Part shown: positions 27,678 through 36,820 of the stretch, piece after piece
How the letters are laid out: the number at the start of each line of letters is the position of its first letter
Numbering within the stretch: the stretch's first letter is position 1
NCBI RefSeq assembly: GCF_030347395.1
Contig: NZ_CP128170.1
Location: forward strand, 1,736,001-1,800,000
Direction: 5' to 3'
DNA from: Microbacterium sp. ET2
GTDB lineage: Bacteria > Actinomycetota > Actinomycetes > Actinomycetales > Microbacteriaceae
Length of the DNA stretch: 64,000 bases
Translations under genes and position numbers: made by a program
The notes under the pieces: generated by a model
The model's input: the letters and a program-made list of their open reading frames with translations, nothing else
Database searches by the model: none
What the model was told of the DNA's origin: nothing

Positions 27678-28106
27678 GACGGTGCCGACCGGGGGCCAGA
27701 TCCCGATGATCAGCGCCATCACCACGAAGGTGGCGAGCTCGTGGCCGATCGTCAGAACGGTCAACGACGACGGCCGGCCCTCGAAGGCGTCGTGCGTGAT
27801 GACGCGGGCGGCGGTGAACCCCGCCCACAGGATGATCGCGGTGCCGAGCGCGGCGAGGAGGTACCCGCCGCCGTAGAAATGCCAGGCGATCGCGGTCGCC
27901 CCGGCGAGGACCCACGCGCTGATGAAGCTCACGAGCACCGTCACCAGGATCGGGATGACGGCGGTGGCGCCGGGCCGGTTCATGTCGACGTTCGCCAGCC
28001 GCGCCCACCTCGTGCCGAAGACCTTCGGCGCGTAGAACACCGACCCGACGATGAGCGTCGAGGCTGTGGCGATCAGGACCGCCCAGTAGTTGATTTCGGG
28101 AACCAT
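27675..28106 (-). CDS. DUF1761 family membrane protein
   Basis: A 143-residue four-TM protein. The start MVPEINYWAVLIATASTLIV followed by GSVFYAPKVFGTRWAR is the DUF1761 signature, with conserved Trp/Tyr residues at the first helix end. Function is unknown for the family. A weak GGTGG ribosome binding site precedes ATG 28106. It is divergent from the 2-hydroxyacid dehydrogenase. Confidence 0.82.
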   Translation of the reverse strand: MVPEINYWAVLIATASTLIVGSVFYAPKVFGTRWARLANVDMNRPGATAVIPILVTVLVSFISAWVLAGATAIAWHFYGGGYLLAALGTAIILWAGFTAARVITHDAFEGRPSSLTVLTIGHELATFVVMALIIGIWPPVGTV

Positions 28107-28176
28107 GGATCCACCGGCACACTCGGCCGCCTCCTCTGCCAGACGTTACTCCCGCGTGGGCGGTAGCGTGGGAGTG

Positions 28177-29100
28177 GTGAGTGCGAATCTCGTCGTGTCC
28201 GTTCCGACCGCCCAGCTCGCCGACGACATCCAGCCGGCGCCCGACGGCGTGGAGGTGATCGTCTGGGCGATGGATGCTCCGCCGCCTCGTCCCCGGATCG
28301 ACATCGTCGTGCTGCCCTACATGTCGCTGACCGATGCGGTGCCGCTCCTCGACCAGGTCGAGACCCAGCTGGTGCAGAGCCAGTCGATCGGGTATGACGG
28401 CATCGAAGACATTCTCCCGCCGACATACACCTTCGCCAACGCCTCCAGCGTGCACGAGACCTCGACCGCGGAGCTCGCGGTGACCCTCGCGCTGGCCGCG
28501 CAGCGGCATGTGCCGGCGTTCGTCCGCGCCCAGTCCGAGGGCCGGTGGGTCCCGGAAGTCGCGGCGAGTCTCGCCGACCGCCGGGTGCTGCTCCTCGGCT
28601 ACGGGGGCATCGGAAAGGCGATCGAGGCTCGGCTCGCGGGCTTCGAGGTCGAGCTCGTCCGGGTCGCGTCACGGCACCGTGAAGAAGACGGCGTCACGAT
28701 TCACGGTGTCGACGAACTGCCCGAGCTGCTGCCGCATGCCGACATCGTGATGGCTTCGCTGCCGGGCGGCGATGCGACGCGCCACCTCATCGACGACGGC
28801 TTCCTCCGCGCCCTTCCCGACGGCGCCCTGGTCGTCAATGTCGGCCGCGGACCCCTCATCGACACCGAGGCGCTCGTCGATCACGCCGGTCGCGGCCGCA
28901 TCCGCGCGGCGCTCGACGTCACCGATCCCGAGCCGCTGCCCACGGGTCATCCGCTCTGGTCGACCGACGGCGTCCTCATCGTTCCGCACGTCGGCGGCGC
29001 GTCGAGCGCGATGCGCCCCCGCATCGCCCGACTCGTCCGCCGGCAGATCGAGCGGATGTCTCGGGGCGAAGCCCCGCTGAACGTCGTGCTCGGCGGCTGA
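28177..29100 (+). CDS. D-2-hydroxyacid dehydrogenase (phosphoglycerate dehydrogenase-like)
   Basis: A 307-residue NAD(P)-dependent D-2-hydroxyacid dehydrogenase. The nucleotide-binding motif is VLLLGYGGIGKAIEARL (about 140-156). Catalytic positions are Arg in NVGRGPLIDTEAL, Glu in DVTDPEPLPTGHPLW and His in IVPHVGGASS. Substrate specificity is not readable; glyoxylate/hydroxypyruvate reductases share this pattern. GTG 28177 (or the adjacent GTG 28174) is chosen because TAGCGT stands seven bases ahead. It converges with xdhC. Confidence 0.87.
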   Translation: MSANLVVSVPTAQLADDIQPAPDGVEVIVWAMDAPPPRPRIDIVVLPYMSLTDAVPLLDQVETQLVQSQSIGYDGIEDILPPTYTFANASSVHETSTAELAVTLALAAQRHVPAFVRAQSEGRWVPEVAASLADRRVLLLGYGGIGKAIEARLAGFEVELVRVASRHREEDGVTIHGVDELPELLPHADIVMASLPGGDATRHLIDDGFLRALPDGALVVNVGRGPLIDTEALVDHAGRGRIRAALDVTDPEPLPTGHPLWSTDGVLIVPHVGGASSAMRPRIARLVRRQIERMSRGEAPLNVVLGG

Positions 29101-29113
29101 CGCCGCCCATCCC

Positions 29114-29947
29114 TCACGCGCGCGGCGCGCGCGCCGCCTCCTCGATCAGCTGCAGCAGCCGCGCCGCGACGCTCACCGCGATGACGGCCGGCGCCTTGCC
29201 CGACACCTCGGGCACGCCGATGGGCGTGGTCACACGCCCGAGGGCGTCGTCGGTGTGCCCCAGCTCGCCGAGCTTCGCGCGGAACCGCGCCCACTTCGAG
29301 CGGGACCCGATGAGGCCGATCGACGAGAGGTCGCTGCGGCGGAGCGCCTGGTCGGTGAGGGCCAGATCCTCGACATGGTCGTGCGTCATGACGAGTACGT
29401 GCGCTCCGGCGGGAAGGTCGGCGATCGCCGCCTCGGGCACCGGGGCGTGACGCACATGCACCGTCGCCACGGCGTCGGCGAACAGCCCCCTGTGCCGGGG
29501 CACCCCGATCCGCTCCTCGGCGACCATGTCGGCGCGCCCGTCGATGAGCCACAGCTCCATCTCGTGTCGCGCGAGCACGCGGGCCAGCTCGAGCCCGACG
29601 TGTCCGACGCCGAAGATCGCCACGGTCGGCACCACGCGCACCGGTTCGAGCAGCATCGTCACCTCTCCCCCGCAGCACTGCACGCCGTACTCCGACGCCG
29701 CCTTGTCACTGAGGGTCAGGGTGAGCAGCCGCGGCTCGTTCTCACCCGTGTCGATCATCTCGCGGGCCGTGCCGATCGCGGTCTCCTCGAGGTTGCCGCC
29801 GCCAACCGTGCCGAAGAGCCGATCCGGCGAGACCACGAGCTTCGCCCCGCCGTTGCGCGGCGCGTGGCCGCGCACCGCGGCAAGCGTGACGAGCACCGCA
29901 GGCAGGCGGGCATCCCGCAGCCGGCGAAGCTCGTCGACCCAGTCCAT
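29114..29947 (-). CDS. xdhC: Xanthine dehydrogenase accessory protein XdhC
   Basis: A 277-residue maturation factor that binds the molybdenum cofactor and helps insert its sulfurated form into xanthine dehydrogenase. The N-terminal XdhC/CoxI domain reads PAVLVTLAAVRGHAPRNGGA and the C-terminal Rossmann domain has VAIFGVGHVGLELARVLARH. The conserved CCGGEVTMLLEP segment is present (about 92-103). It is the last gene of xdhABC, 14 bases after xdhB. Confidence 0.92.
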   Translation of the reverse strand: MDWVDELRRLRDARLPAVLVTLAAVRGHAPRNGGAKLVVSPDRLFGTVGGGNLEETAIGTAREMIDTGENEPRLLTLTLSDKAASEYGVQCCGGEVTMLLEPVRVVPTVAIFGVGHVGLELARVLARHEMELWLIDGRADMVAEERIGVPRHRGLFADAVATVHVRHAPVPEAAIADLPAGAHVLVMTHDHVEDLALTDQALRRSDLSSIGLIGSRSKWARFRAKLGELGHTDDALGRVTTPIGVPEVSGKAPAVIAVSVAARLLQLIEEAARAPRA

Positions 29948-29961
29948 CGGCGTGCCCTCGC

Positions 29962-32310
29962 TCAGCGCGCGGCGGAAACCGCGTCGCGGGCCGCGCGTGC
30001 AGCCTCGATCGCCCAGAAGACCGCCTCGGGGGTGGCGGGCGAGGCGAGCTCGACGCTCCGCCCCGGCTCACCGAACGCCGCGACCGCCTCCCGCAGCGCC
30101 TCGCGCACGGCGAACGCGAGCATGAGCGGCGGCTCCCCCACGGCCTTCGAGCCGTACACCGCGCCGTCCTCCCGCGCGTCGGCGAAGAGATGCACGCGGA
30201 ACTCCTCGGGCATCTCCGAGAGGCTCGGCAACTTGTAAGTGCTCGCCGACGTCGTCAGCAGCCGCCCGCGGCCGGGGCCGTCGGAGGTGTCCCACCGCAG
30301 ATCCTCGAGGGTCAGCCATCCGGCCCCCTGCACGAACCCGCCCTCGACCTGACCCCGGTCGATCTGGGGCGAGAGCGAGTCGCCGACGTCGTGGACGATG
30401 TCGACGCGTCGCAGCCGGTACGCGCCGGTGTACCCGTCGACCTCGACCTCGGCCGCCGCGGCACCGTAGGCGAAGTACTTGAAGGGCGAGCCGACCATGC
30501 GCTCCTGGTCCCACGACAGACCCTCGGTGCGGTAGTACCCGGCCGCGAACAGCGGCACCCGCGAGAAGTAAGCGGCCACGGCGACCTCGGCGAACGACAC
30601 CGAACGCTCCAGGTGCCCGGCGGTGACCTGGCCGCCGGTGAAGACGAGGTCATCCGGATCGGTGCCCAGGAGACCGGCGGCGACCGCCGCCATCCGCTCT
30701 CTGATCTGCTCGCACGCGTTCTTCACCGCCGCGCCGTTGAGATCGGCGCCCGACGAGGCCGCCGTTGCCGAGGTGTTCGGCACCTTGTCGGTGCGGGTCG
30801 GTGCGAGCCGCACCTGGCTGAGCGGAACCCCCAGCGCAGTCGCGGCGACCTGCAGCATCTTGGTGTGCAGGCCCTGCCCCATCTCCGTGCCGCCGTGGTT
30901 GATGAGCACCGAGCCGTCTTTGTAGACGTGCACGAGGGCGCCGGCCTGGTTGTAGGCGGTGAAGTTGAACGAGATGCCGAACTTCACCGGGGTCATCGCG
31001 ATCGCGCGCTTGACGTCGTCGTGCTCGGCGTTGAACGCCGCGATCGCCGCACGCCGATCATCGACCTGCGCCTCGGTGTGCAGCGTCCGCCAGATGGCGG
31101 GCATCCGTTCGGCGTCCTTGACCACCTGCCCATAGGGCGTGTCCTGACCGGGGGCGTAGAAGTTGCGGCGACGAAGCTCCGCTGGATCGAGACCGAGCGC
31201 GGGGGCCGTGCGGCCCAGGATGTCCTCGATGAGGAACACGCCCTGCGGGCCACCGAATCCGCGGAACGCGGTCTGCGACGTCTTGTGGGTCTGGGCGACG
31301 CGGCCGACGACGTGGACGTGCGGAATCCAGTAGGCGTTATCGACGTGGCAGAGCGCACGGCTCATCACCGGCTCCGAGAGGTCGAGCGCCCACCCGCCAT
31401 CGGAGGTGAGCGTCGCCTCGAGCGCCTGCAGCAGGCCGTCGTCGTCGAATCCGGCCCGCCACGAGATGTGGAACGGATGCCGCTTGCCGGTCATCGTCAG
31501 ATCCTGCGTGCGGTTCAGGCGCAGCCGCACCGGGCGGCGCGTCAGGCTCGCCCCGAGCGCGGCGATGGCGGCAAGCCCGTGCGGCTGCATCTCCTTGCCG
31601 CCGAACGCGCCGCCCATGCGCAGCGACTGAACGGTGACCTGGTGCGACGACAGGCCGAGCACGTGCGCGATGATCTCCTGCGTCTCGCTCGGATGCTGGG
31701 TCGACGACTCGACGAAGATCTGCCCCTCCGAGTCGATGCGCGCGAGCGCGGCATGGGTCTCGAGGTAGAAGTGCTCCTGGCCGGAGAAGGCGGTGACACC
31801 CTCGAACACGTGGGGGGCATCGGCGAGCGCCGCGGCGGCGTCGCCGCGGGCGAGGGTGCGCTCAGCGCCCTGGAACGAGTGCGCCGCGATGGCCTCCTCG
31901 AGGGTGACGATGCTCGGCAGGGGCTCGTAGGTCACTGCGACGGCGGCGGCGCCGAGCCGCGCCGCCTCGGGCGTCTCGCCGAGCACCCACGCCAGGGCGT
32001 GCCCGTGGTACATCGCCTCGGTGGGGAAGAGCGGCTCGTCGTGCTTGACCCCGGCGTCGTTGACGCCCGGGACGTCTTCGGCGGTGAGCACCCGGATGAC
32101 GCCGGGCACGCCGTATGCGGGGAGGACGTCGAGGGTCACGCGCGCGTGCGTGTGGGTGGACTGCACCGGCCAGGCGGTGAGCACCCCCATCGTCTCCACG
32201 GCCAGGTCGTCGGTGTACATCGCGCGGCCGGTGACGTGGAGAGCCGCGCTCTCGTGCGCGACGGAGCGGCCGACGACGGGGTCGGCGGGGCGGCGGGCGA
32301 GGTCGGTCAT
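29962..32310 (-). CDS. xdhB: Xanthine dehydrogenase molybdopterin-binding subunit XdhB
   Basis: The large catalytic subunit, 782 residues, which hydroxylates hypoxanthine and xanthine to urate. Motifs include SGQEHFYLETHAALA, the molybdopterin-contacting GGAFGGKEMQPHGLAA, FRGFGGPQG, GGTEMGQGLHTKMLQVAA, and the catalytic Glu in KAVGEPPLMLAFA (about E726). It overlaps the xdhA stop by 4 bp. All active-site motifs appear intact. Confidence 0.95.
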   Translation of the reverse strand: MTDLARRPADPVVGRSVAHESAALHVTGRAMYTDDLAVETMGVLTAWPVQSTHTHARVTLDVLPAYGVPGVIRVLTAEDVPGVNDAGVKHDEPLFPTEAMYHGHALAWVLGETPEAARLGAAAVAVTYEPLPSIVTLEEAIAAHSFQGAERTLARGDAAAALADAPHVFEGVTAFSGQEHFYLETHAALARIDSEGQIFVESSTQHPSETQEIIAHVLGLSSHQVTVQSLRMGGAFGGKEMQPHGLAAIAALGASLTRRPVRLRLNRTQDLTMTGKRHPFHISWRAGFDDDGLLQALEATLTSDGGWALDLSEPVMSRALCHVDNAYWIPHVHVVGRVAQTHKTSQTAFRGFGGPQGVFLIEDILGRTAPALGLDPAELRRRNFYAPGQDTPYGQVVKDAERMPAIWRTLHTEAQVDDRRAAIAAFNAEHDDVKRAIAMTPVKFGISFNFTAYNQAGALVHVYKDGSVLINHGGTEMGQGLHTKMLQVAATALGVPLSQVRLAPTRTDKVPNTSATAASSGADLNGAAVKNACEQIRERMAAVAAGLLGTDPDDLVFTGGQVTAGHLERSVSFAEVAVAAYFSRVPLFAAGYYRTEGLSWDQERMVGSPFKYFAYGAAAAEVEVDGYTGAYRLRRVDIVHDVGDSLSPQIDRGQVEGGFVQGAGWLTLEDLRWDTSDGPGRGRLLTTSASTYKLPSLSEMPEEFRVHLFADAREDGAVYGSKAVGEPPLMLAFAVREALREAVAAFGEPGRSVELASPATPEAVFWAIEAARAARDAVSAAR

Positions 32311-33830
32311 CGAGCCCCCTCCCGCGCCTCGGGATTCGGATGCCGCGCGAAGATCCGCCGCAGCGCGTTCCCGAGCATCGCGGCGCGGTAGGCCGCGCTC
32401 GCGCGGTGGTCCGACATCGGCGTGCCCTCCGCGCCGAGCACCGGGGCGACCTCGCGGACAGTGGCGAGGGACCAGTCGCGGCCGATGAGCGCCTGCTCGG
32501 TGGCGCGGGCACGGACCGGGGTGGCGGCGACGCCGCCGAGTCCGATCCGCGCGTCGGCGACCACGCCGTCCTGCAGGTCGAGCACGAAGGCGACGGCGAC
32601 GCTGGAGATGTCGTCGAAACGGCGCTTGGCGATCTTGTGGAACGCGGTGAGCTCGCCGTGCGGGGCGGGGAAGCGGAGGGCGCGGATGATCTCGTCCTTG
32701 CGCCGCATGGTCTGGCGGTAGCCGGTGAAGTATTCCTCGAGCGGTACATTCCGCTCGCCGGCGCTCGAGACGAGGGCGACGCGCGCTCCGAGGGCGAGGA
32801 GCGCCGGCAGTGAATCGCCGATCGGCGATCCGGTCCCGAGGTTGCCGCCGAGGGTCGCCCGGTTGCGGATGAGCGGTGAGGCGAACTGCGGCAGCAGCTC
32901 GGCGAGCAGTGGCACGCGATCCCCGAGCCCCGCGGCGATCTCGGTGAGAGTGAGGCCCGCGCCGAGCTCGACCTCATCGTCGGTGATGCGGAGCGTGCGC
33001 AGCTCGGGCAGCCGGTCGATGGCGACGACGAGCGGGTCGCGCAGTCCGCGAAGGTTGACCTCGACCCCCCAGTCGGTTCCGCCGGCGACCAGGCGCGCGT
33101 CGGGCTCGTTCTCGAGGAGGGTGAGCGCGCCGTCGAGCGTGGCCGGGCGGACGAACCGGGCGCCGTCGACGGTGACGTCGGTCGGGACGGGCTCAGGGGC
33201 CGGATGCCGCAGTCGCGCCGCCAGCGGATCGTCGCCCTCCGGCATCCCGAGCTGGTATGCCGCATCGCGAATAGGCCGGTATCCGGTGCAGCGGCAGAGG
33301 TTACCGCTCAGTGCGTGGAGGTCGAACCCGTTCGCCCCGAGGTGGGTGTGGGGCTCGCCGGGGAGCGGCTCGCCCTCGGGCCCGGGCGCACGATCGCGTC
33401 GGTAGTACTCCCCCGCCATGCTGCACACGAAGCCGGGCGTGCAGTAGCCGCACTGCGACCCGCCGCCGACGGCCATCGCCTCCTGCACCGGGTGCAGCGC
33501 CTCGGGCGCACCGAGGCCCTCGGCGGTCACGATCTCCTGGCCGCGGAGCGCCTGGGCGGGCACGAGGCACGAGTTCACTGCGGTCCACGCCGCGCCCGCG
33601 GCATCCGCTGTCGGCGTCGCGATGAGCATCGCGCACGCCCCGCACTCCCCCTCGGCACACCCCTCCTTGCTGCCCGTCAGGCCGAACGAGCGCAGCCAGT
33701 CGAGGGCATTGGTGTGCACTGCGACGTCGTCGAGCGTCCGGAGCGCACCGTTGACGGTGACGTCGTTGACGGTGACGTCGTTGACCGTGGCCTCGGCCAC
33801 CGGTGCTGCATCAAGACGGTCTTCAGCCAC
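32307..33830 (-). CDS. xdhA: Xanthine dehydrogenase FeS/FAD subunit XdhA
   Basis: A 507-residue subunit carrying two [2Fe-2S] clusters and FAD. Cluster ligands are seen in CAEGECGAC (Cys58, 63, 66 with Cys88) and in CGYC plus LCRC (Cys127, 130, 179, 181). The FAD domain follows from about 220 (VAGGTDWGVEVN, LGGNLGTGSPIGDSLPAL). The N-terminus is odd: a 15-base tandem repeat gives VNDVTVNDVTVNG, whereas the fold needs only the last copy. The true start could therefore be downstream of ATG 33830. It is first in xdhABC and divergent from the ABC importer. Confidence 0.95.
   Translation of the reverse strand: MAEDRLDAAPVAEATVNDVTVNDVTVNGALRTLDDVAVHTNALDWLRSFGLTGSKEGCAEGECGACAMLIATPTADAAGAAWTAVNSCLVPAQALRGQEIVTAEGLGAPEALHPVQEAMAVGGGSQCGYCTPGFVCSMAGEYYRRDRAPGPEGEPLPGEPHTHLGANGFDLHALSGNLCRCTGYRPIRDAAYQLGMPEGDDPLAARLRHPAPEPVPTDVTVDGARFVRPATLDGALTLLENEPDARLVAGGTDWGVEVNLRGLRDPLVVAIDRLPELRTLRITDDEVELGAGLTLTEIAAGLGDRVPLLAELLPQFASPLIRNRATLGGNLGTGSPIGDSLPALLALGARVALVSSAGERNVPLEEYFTGYRQTMRRKDEIIRALRFPAPHGELTAFHKIAKRRFDDISSVAVAFVLDLQDGVVADARIGLGGVAATPVRARATEQALIGRDWSLATVREVAPVLGAEGTPMSDHRASAAYRAAMLGNALRRIFARHPNPEAREGAR
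33751..33787. repeat. 15-bp tandem repeat inside the 5' end of xdhA
   Basis: TTGACGGTGACGTCG occurs at 33751-33765 and 33766-33780, followed by a partial third copy (TTGACCG). It encodes repeated V-N-D-V-T at residues 16-26 of XdhA. As a multiple of three, copy number can change without a frameshift. Confidence 0.85.
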
Positions 33831-33935
33831 GAGCGCGCTCCATCTTCGCGATTGTACGGGTCACGGGAGTGGCGCGGTCTCCCGCCGCAACGGCCACCCG
33901 CGGCATCCGTCACACGTCCGAAACACCGCGCGGCG

Positions 33936-33969
33936 TCAGGCGAAACGTCTGCGCCATAGCGTCGCCTGA
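33936..33969. promoter_or_regulatory. Inverted repeat in the xdhA/importer divergent promoter region
   Basis: TCAGGCGA (33936-33943) and TCGCCTGA (33962-33969) are exact reverse complements with an 18-base gap, between divergent xdhA and the solute-binding protein gene. It may be the operator that coordinates both units. No regulator gene is adjacent. Confidence 0.45.
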
Positions 33970-34013
33970 TCACATCCCTGAGCTCCACCTGCACAAGAAA
34001 GAGCCAACACCCG

Positions 34014-35135
34014 ATGGCAACACACAGCACCCTGAGCCGCCGCGGTCGCCTCGCCGCCGGCGCCGCCGCGTTCCTCGCATCCGCCCTTGTCCTCGCCGGC
34101 TGCGCGTCGAGCGGCTCGACGACCGCCGCTGCCGGCGGCGACAGCGGCGAAGAGGCCTCCTACGGCGAGATCAGCGTCCAGTACTCCTGGATCAAGAACG
34201 AAGAGTTCGCCGGCGAGTTCTACGCCTACGAGAACGGCTATTACGACGAGGCCGGCTTCGACGAGGTCATCGGCATCTCGGGCCCCGACACCGGAGTCGC
34301 CAAGCTCCTCTCCGGCACCGTGCAGGTCGCACTCAGCGACGCCGCGTCGGTCGGCGCCGCGATCGCCGAGGAGGAGGCGCCGCTGAAGATCATCGGCGCG
34401 ACCTTCCAGAAGAACCCCTTCACGATCCTCTCGCTCGCCGACGGCGGTGACATCACGACCCCCGACGACCTCATCGGCAAGACGATCGGCGTGCAGGACT
34501 CCAACGCCTCGGTCTTCGCGGCCCTGTTGAACGCCAACGGCATCGACCCCGCCGACGTCAACGTCGTGCCGGTCGACTTCGACCCGACCCCGCTGATGAA
34601 CGGCGACGTCGACGGCTTCATGGCGTACCTCACCAACGAGGCCCTCACCGTCGAGCTCGCCGGCTACGAGGTCACCAACCTCGCCTACGCCGAGAACGGC
34701 GTGCCGTACGTCGCCGAGACGTTCACGGTCACCGACCAGTACCTCGCCGAGAACGCCGACCTGCTGAAGGCGTTCCTCACCGCCGAGATCAAGGGCTGGA
34801 CCGAGGTCTTCCAGCATCCGGTCGACGACACCGTCACCCTCGTGGAGAAGTACTACAACGAGGCGGCGGCGGAGTCGTCGGAGGGACTCGAGGCCGTCTT
34901 CGGCGCCCTCGACCCCGAGAAGACCTCGCTCGGCATCGAGGCGCAGAACCTCCTCATCTCCACTGAGGAGACCGAGGCGAACGGCCTGTTCACCATCTCC
35001 GACGCCCTGAAGGAGCAGACCGTCGCCTCGCTCGCCGCGGCCGGCTGGGAGGTGTCGGTGGACGACCTGTTCGACACCACGATCATCGACGAGATCTACG
35101 AGGAGAACCCGGAGCTCGTCGACTACCTCCCGTAG
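34014..35135 (+). CDS. ABC transporter substrate-binding lipoprotein (NrtA/SsuA/TauA type)
   Basis: A 373-residue lipoprotein. The signal peptide has RRGRLAAGAAAFLASALVLAGC with lipobox LAGC and Cys30. The mature part has the NMT1/SsuA-like pattern: YSWIKNEEFAGEFYAYENGY near the start and SGTVQVALSDAASVGAA in the ligand pocket region. Divergence from xdhABC suggests a purine or related heterocycle as ligand, which is inference; nitrate, sulfonates and pyrimidine precursors are typical for other members. First gene of a four-gene importer. Confidence 0.88.
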   Translation: MATHSTLSRRGRLAAGAAAFLASALVLAGCASSGSTTAAAGGDSGEEASYGEISVQYSWIKNEEFAGEFYAYENGYYDEAGFDEVIGISGPDTGVAKLLSGTVQVALSDAASVGAAIAEEEAPLKIIGATFQKNPFTILSLADGGDITTPDDLIGKTIGVQDSNASVFAALLNANGIDPADVNVVPVDFDPTPLMNGDVDGFMAYLTNEALTVELAGYEVTNLAYAENGVPYVAETFTVTDQYLAENADLLKAFLTAEIKGWTEVFQHPVDDTVTLVEKYYNEAAAESSEGLEAVFGALDPEKTSLGIEAQNLLISTEETEANGLFTISDALKEQTVASLAAAGWEVSVDDLFDTTIIDEIYEENPELVDYLP

Positions 35136-35153
35136 CCCGAGCGACGCACCATC

Positions 35154-36011
35154 ATGACCGATACAAGGACATCGGATGCCGCGGCGGCGCCGTCGGCGGG
35201 GGAAACCTCGTCGGCGGCGCCGGCCGGCGGTTCCGGCATCAGCATCGACGGTCTCACCAAGACCTTCAACACCGGCCGCGGCCGCACCGTCACCGCCCTG
35301 CAGGACACCCACCTGCACACCGAGAAGGGCTCGTTCCTCGCCCTTCTCGGACCTTCCGGATGCGGCAAGTCGACGATCCTGCGCATCCTCGCCGACCTCG
35401 AGACGCCGACGACCGGCGACGTGCGCGTCGACGGCAAGACCCCCGCCCAGCTGCGCCGCGACAGCGAGCTCGGGATCGCCTTCCAAGACCACGCCCTGCT
35501 CCCCTGGCGGAGCGTCTACGCCAACATCCGGCTCGTCTTCGAAGTCGCCGGTCGCCGCCCCGACAGGGCCTACATCGACGAGCTCATCTCGCTCGTCGGC
35601 CTCACCGGCTTCGAGAAGGCCAAGCCCGCGCAGCTCTCGGGCGGCATGCGCCAGCGCGTGTCGATCGCCCGCGCTCTCGCCCTCAAACCCTCGGTTCTCC
35701 TGCTCGACGAGCCCTTCGGTGCGCTCGACGACATGACACGTCAGAACCTCAACCTCGAGCTCCTCCGCATCTGGACCGAGAAGCCCGCGACGACGCTGCT
35801 GGTCACCCACGGGATCTCCGAGGCGATCTTCCTCTCCGACCGTGTCGCGGTGATGTCGCCGCGTCCCGGACGCATCAAGGAGATCATCGACGTCGACCTG
35901 CCGCATCCGCGCACGCCCGATCTGCAGCGCACCCCCGAGTTCCACGCCCTCGTCGACCGCGCGTCGGAACTGCTCTTCGGAGCCGACGGGCGCGCCGCGG
36001 CGGAGGCCTGA
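35154..36011 (+). CDS. ABC transporter ATP-binding protein (NrtD/SsuB/TauB type)
   Basis: A 285-residue ATPase with Walker [10 protein letters not shown] (about 66-74), signature [15 protein letters not shown], Walker [14 protein letters not shown], and the switch His in [17 protein letters not shown] Ser/Ala/Gly-rich N-terminal tail (about 1-28) precedes the domain. Its stop overlaps the next start by one base. It energises the two permeases that follow. Confidence 0.92.
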   Translation: MTDTRTSDAAAAPSAGETSSAAPAGGSGISIDGLTKTFNTGRGRTVTALQDTHLHTEKGSFLALLGPSGCGKSTILRILADLETPTTGDVRVDGKTPAQLRRDSELGIAFQDHALLPWRSVYANIRLVFEVAGRRPDRAYIDELISLVGLTGFEKAKPAQLSGGMRQRVSIARALALKPSVLLLDEPFGALDDMTRQNLNLELLRIWTEKPATTLLVTHGISEAIFLSDRVAVMSPRPGRIKEIIDVDLPHPRTPDLQRTPEFHALVDRASELLFGADGRAAAEA

Positions 36012-36820
36012 TGCGCGTCCGCCGCATCCCCGGCTGGCTCGCCGGGGTCATCGGCGCCGCGGGACTCCTCGCCGCGTGGTGGGTGTTCTCGGCGACGGTC
36101 TTCCAGCCGCCGGCGGGCACGAGCTTCACCCCGGTGCCCTCGCCCTTCGTCGTGTTCCAGACCATCTGGACCGACGGCCTCGCCCCCTACATCGGCGTCT
36201 TCGAGGTCACGATCACCGAGGCGCTCATCGGCTACGCGTGGGGCAACGGGCTGGCGCTCCTCGTCGCCTCGACCGTGCTCCTCCTCCCCCAGATCGAGAC
36301 CGTCGTGGTGCAGATCGCCGTCGTCAGCTACTGCCTGCCGGTGGTCGCCGTCGGCGGTATCGCGATCGTCGTGCTCGGCGGCGCGCGCCGGGCGGGCGAC
36401 CCGAGCGCGACCGCGATCTTCCTCGCCGCCCTCGCGGTGTTCTTCACCACGGTCGTCGGCGCTCTCCTCGGCTTCCGCTCGTCCGACCGCTCGAGCCTCG
36501 ACGTCGTGCGCGTCTACGGCGGTTCTCGGTGGATGCAGCTGCGCAAGGTCCGGCTCATCGCCGCACTTCCCGCCATCCTCAACGCCCTCCAGATCGCCGT
36601 GCCCTCGGCGTTCCTCGGCGCGATCCTCGGCGAGTACATGGGCGCGACCGACCGCGGGGTCGGCATCACCCTCATCCGGTTGCAGGGCGACCTCGACTCG
36701 GCCCGGGTGTGGGCGGTGTTCCTGCTGTCGGCGATCGTGGCACTGATCGGCTACGCCGTCGTCGGGCTGCTCGCCCGCGCGGTCACTCCGTGGGTCTCGG
36801 GCAAGGCGGCGGCGGCATGA
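36011..36820 (+). CDS. ABC transporter permease (SsuC/TauC type), first of two
   Basis: A 269-residue permease with about six TM helices. The coupling EAA-like loop is VRVYGGSRWMQLRKVRLIAA (about 175-194). ATG 36011 directly follows the ATPase stop, and the gene overlaps the next by 4 bp. Members of this class usually work as homodimers; having two distinct permease genes suggests a heterodimeric channel. Confidence 0.9.
   Translation: MRVRRIPGWLAGVIGAAGLLAAWWVFSATVFQPPAGTSFTPVPSPFVVFQTIWTDGLAPYIGVFEVTITEALIGYAWGNGLALLVASTVLLLPQIETVVVQIAVVSYCLPVVAVGGIAIVVLGGARRAGDPSATAIFLAALAVFFTTVVGALLGFRSSDRSSLDVVRVYGGSRWMQLRKVRLIAALPAILNALQIAVPSAFLGAILGEYMGATDRGVGITLIRLQGDLDSARVWAVFLLSAIVALIGYAVVGLLARAVTPWVSGKAAAA

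Noticed and set aside
30190..32391. 733-codon plus-strand frame opposite xdhB
   Set aside because: Antisense shadow of xdhB, which has all expected catalytic motifs.
33936..35945. 669-codon minus-strand frame opposite the ABC importer genes
   Set aside because: Shadow of the lipoprotein and ATPase genes, which have lipobox and Walker motifs.
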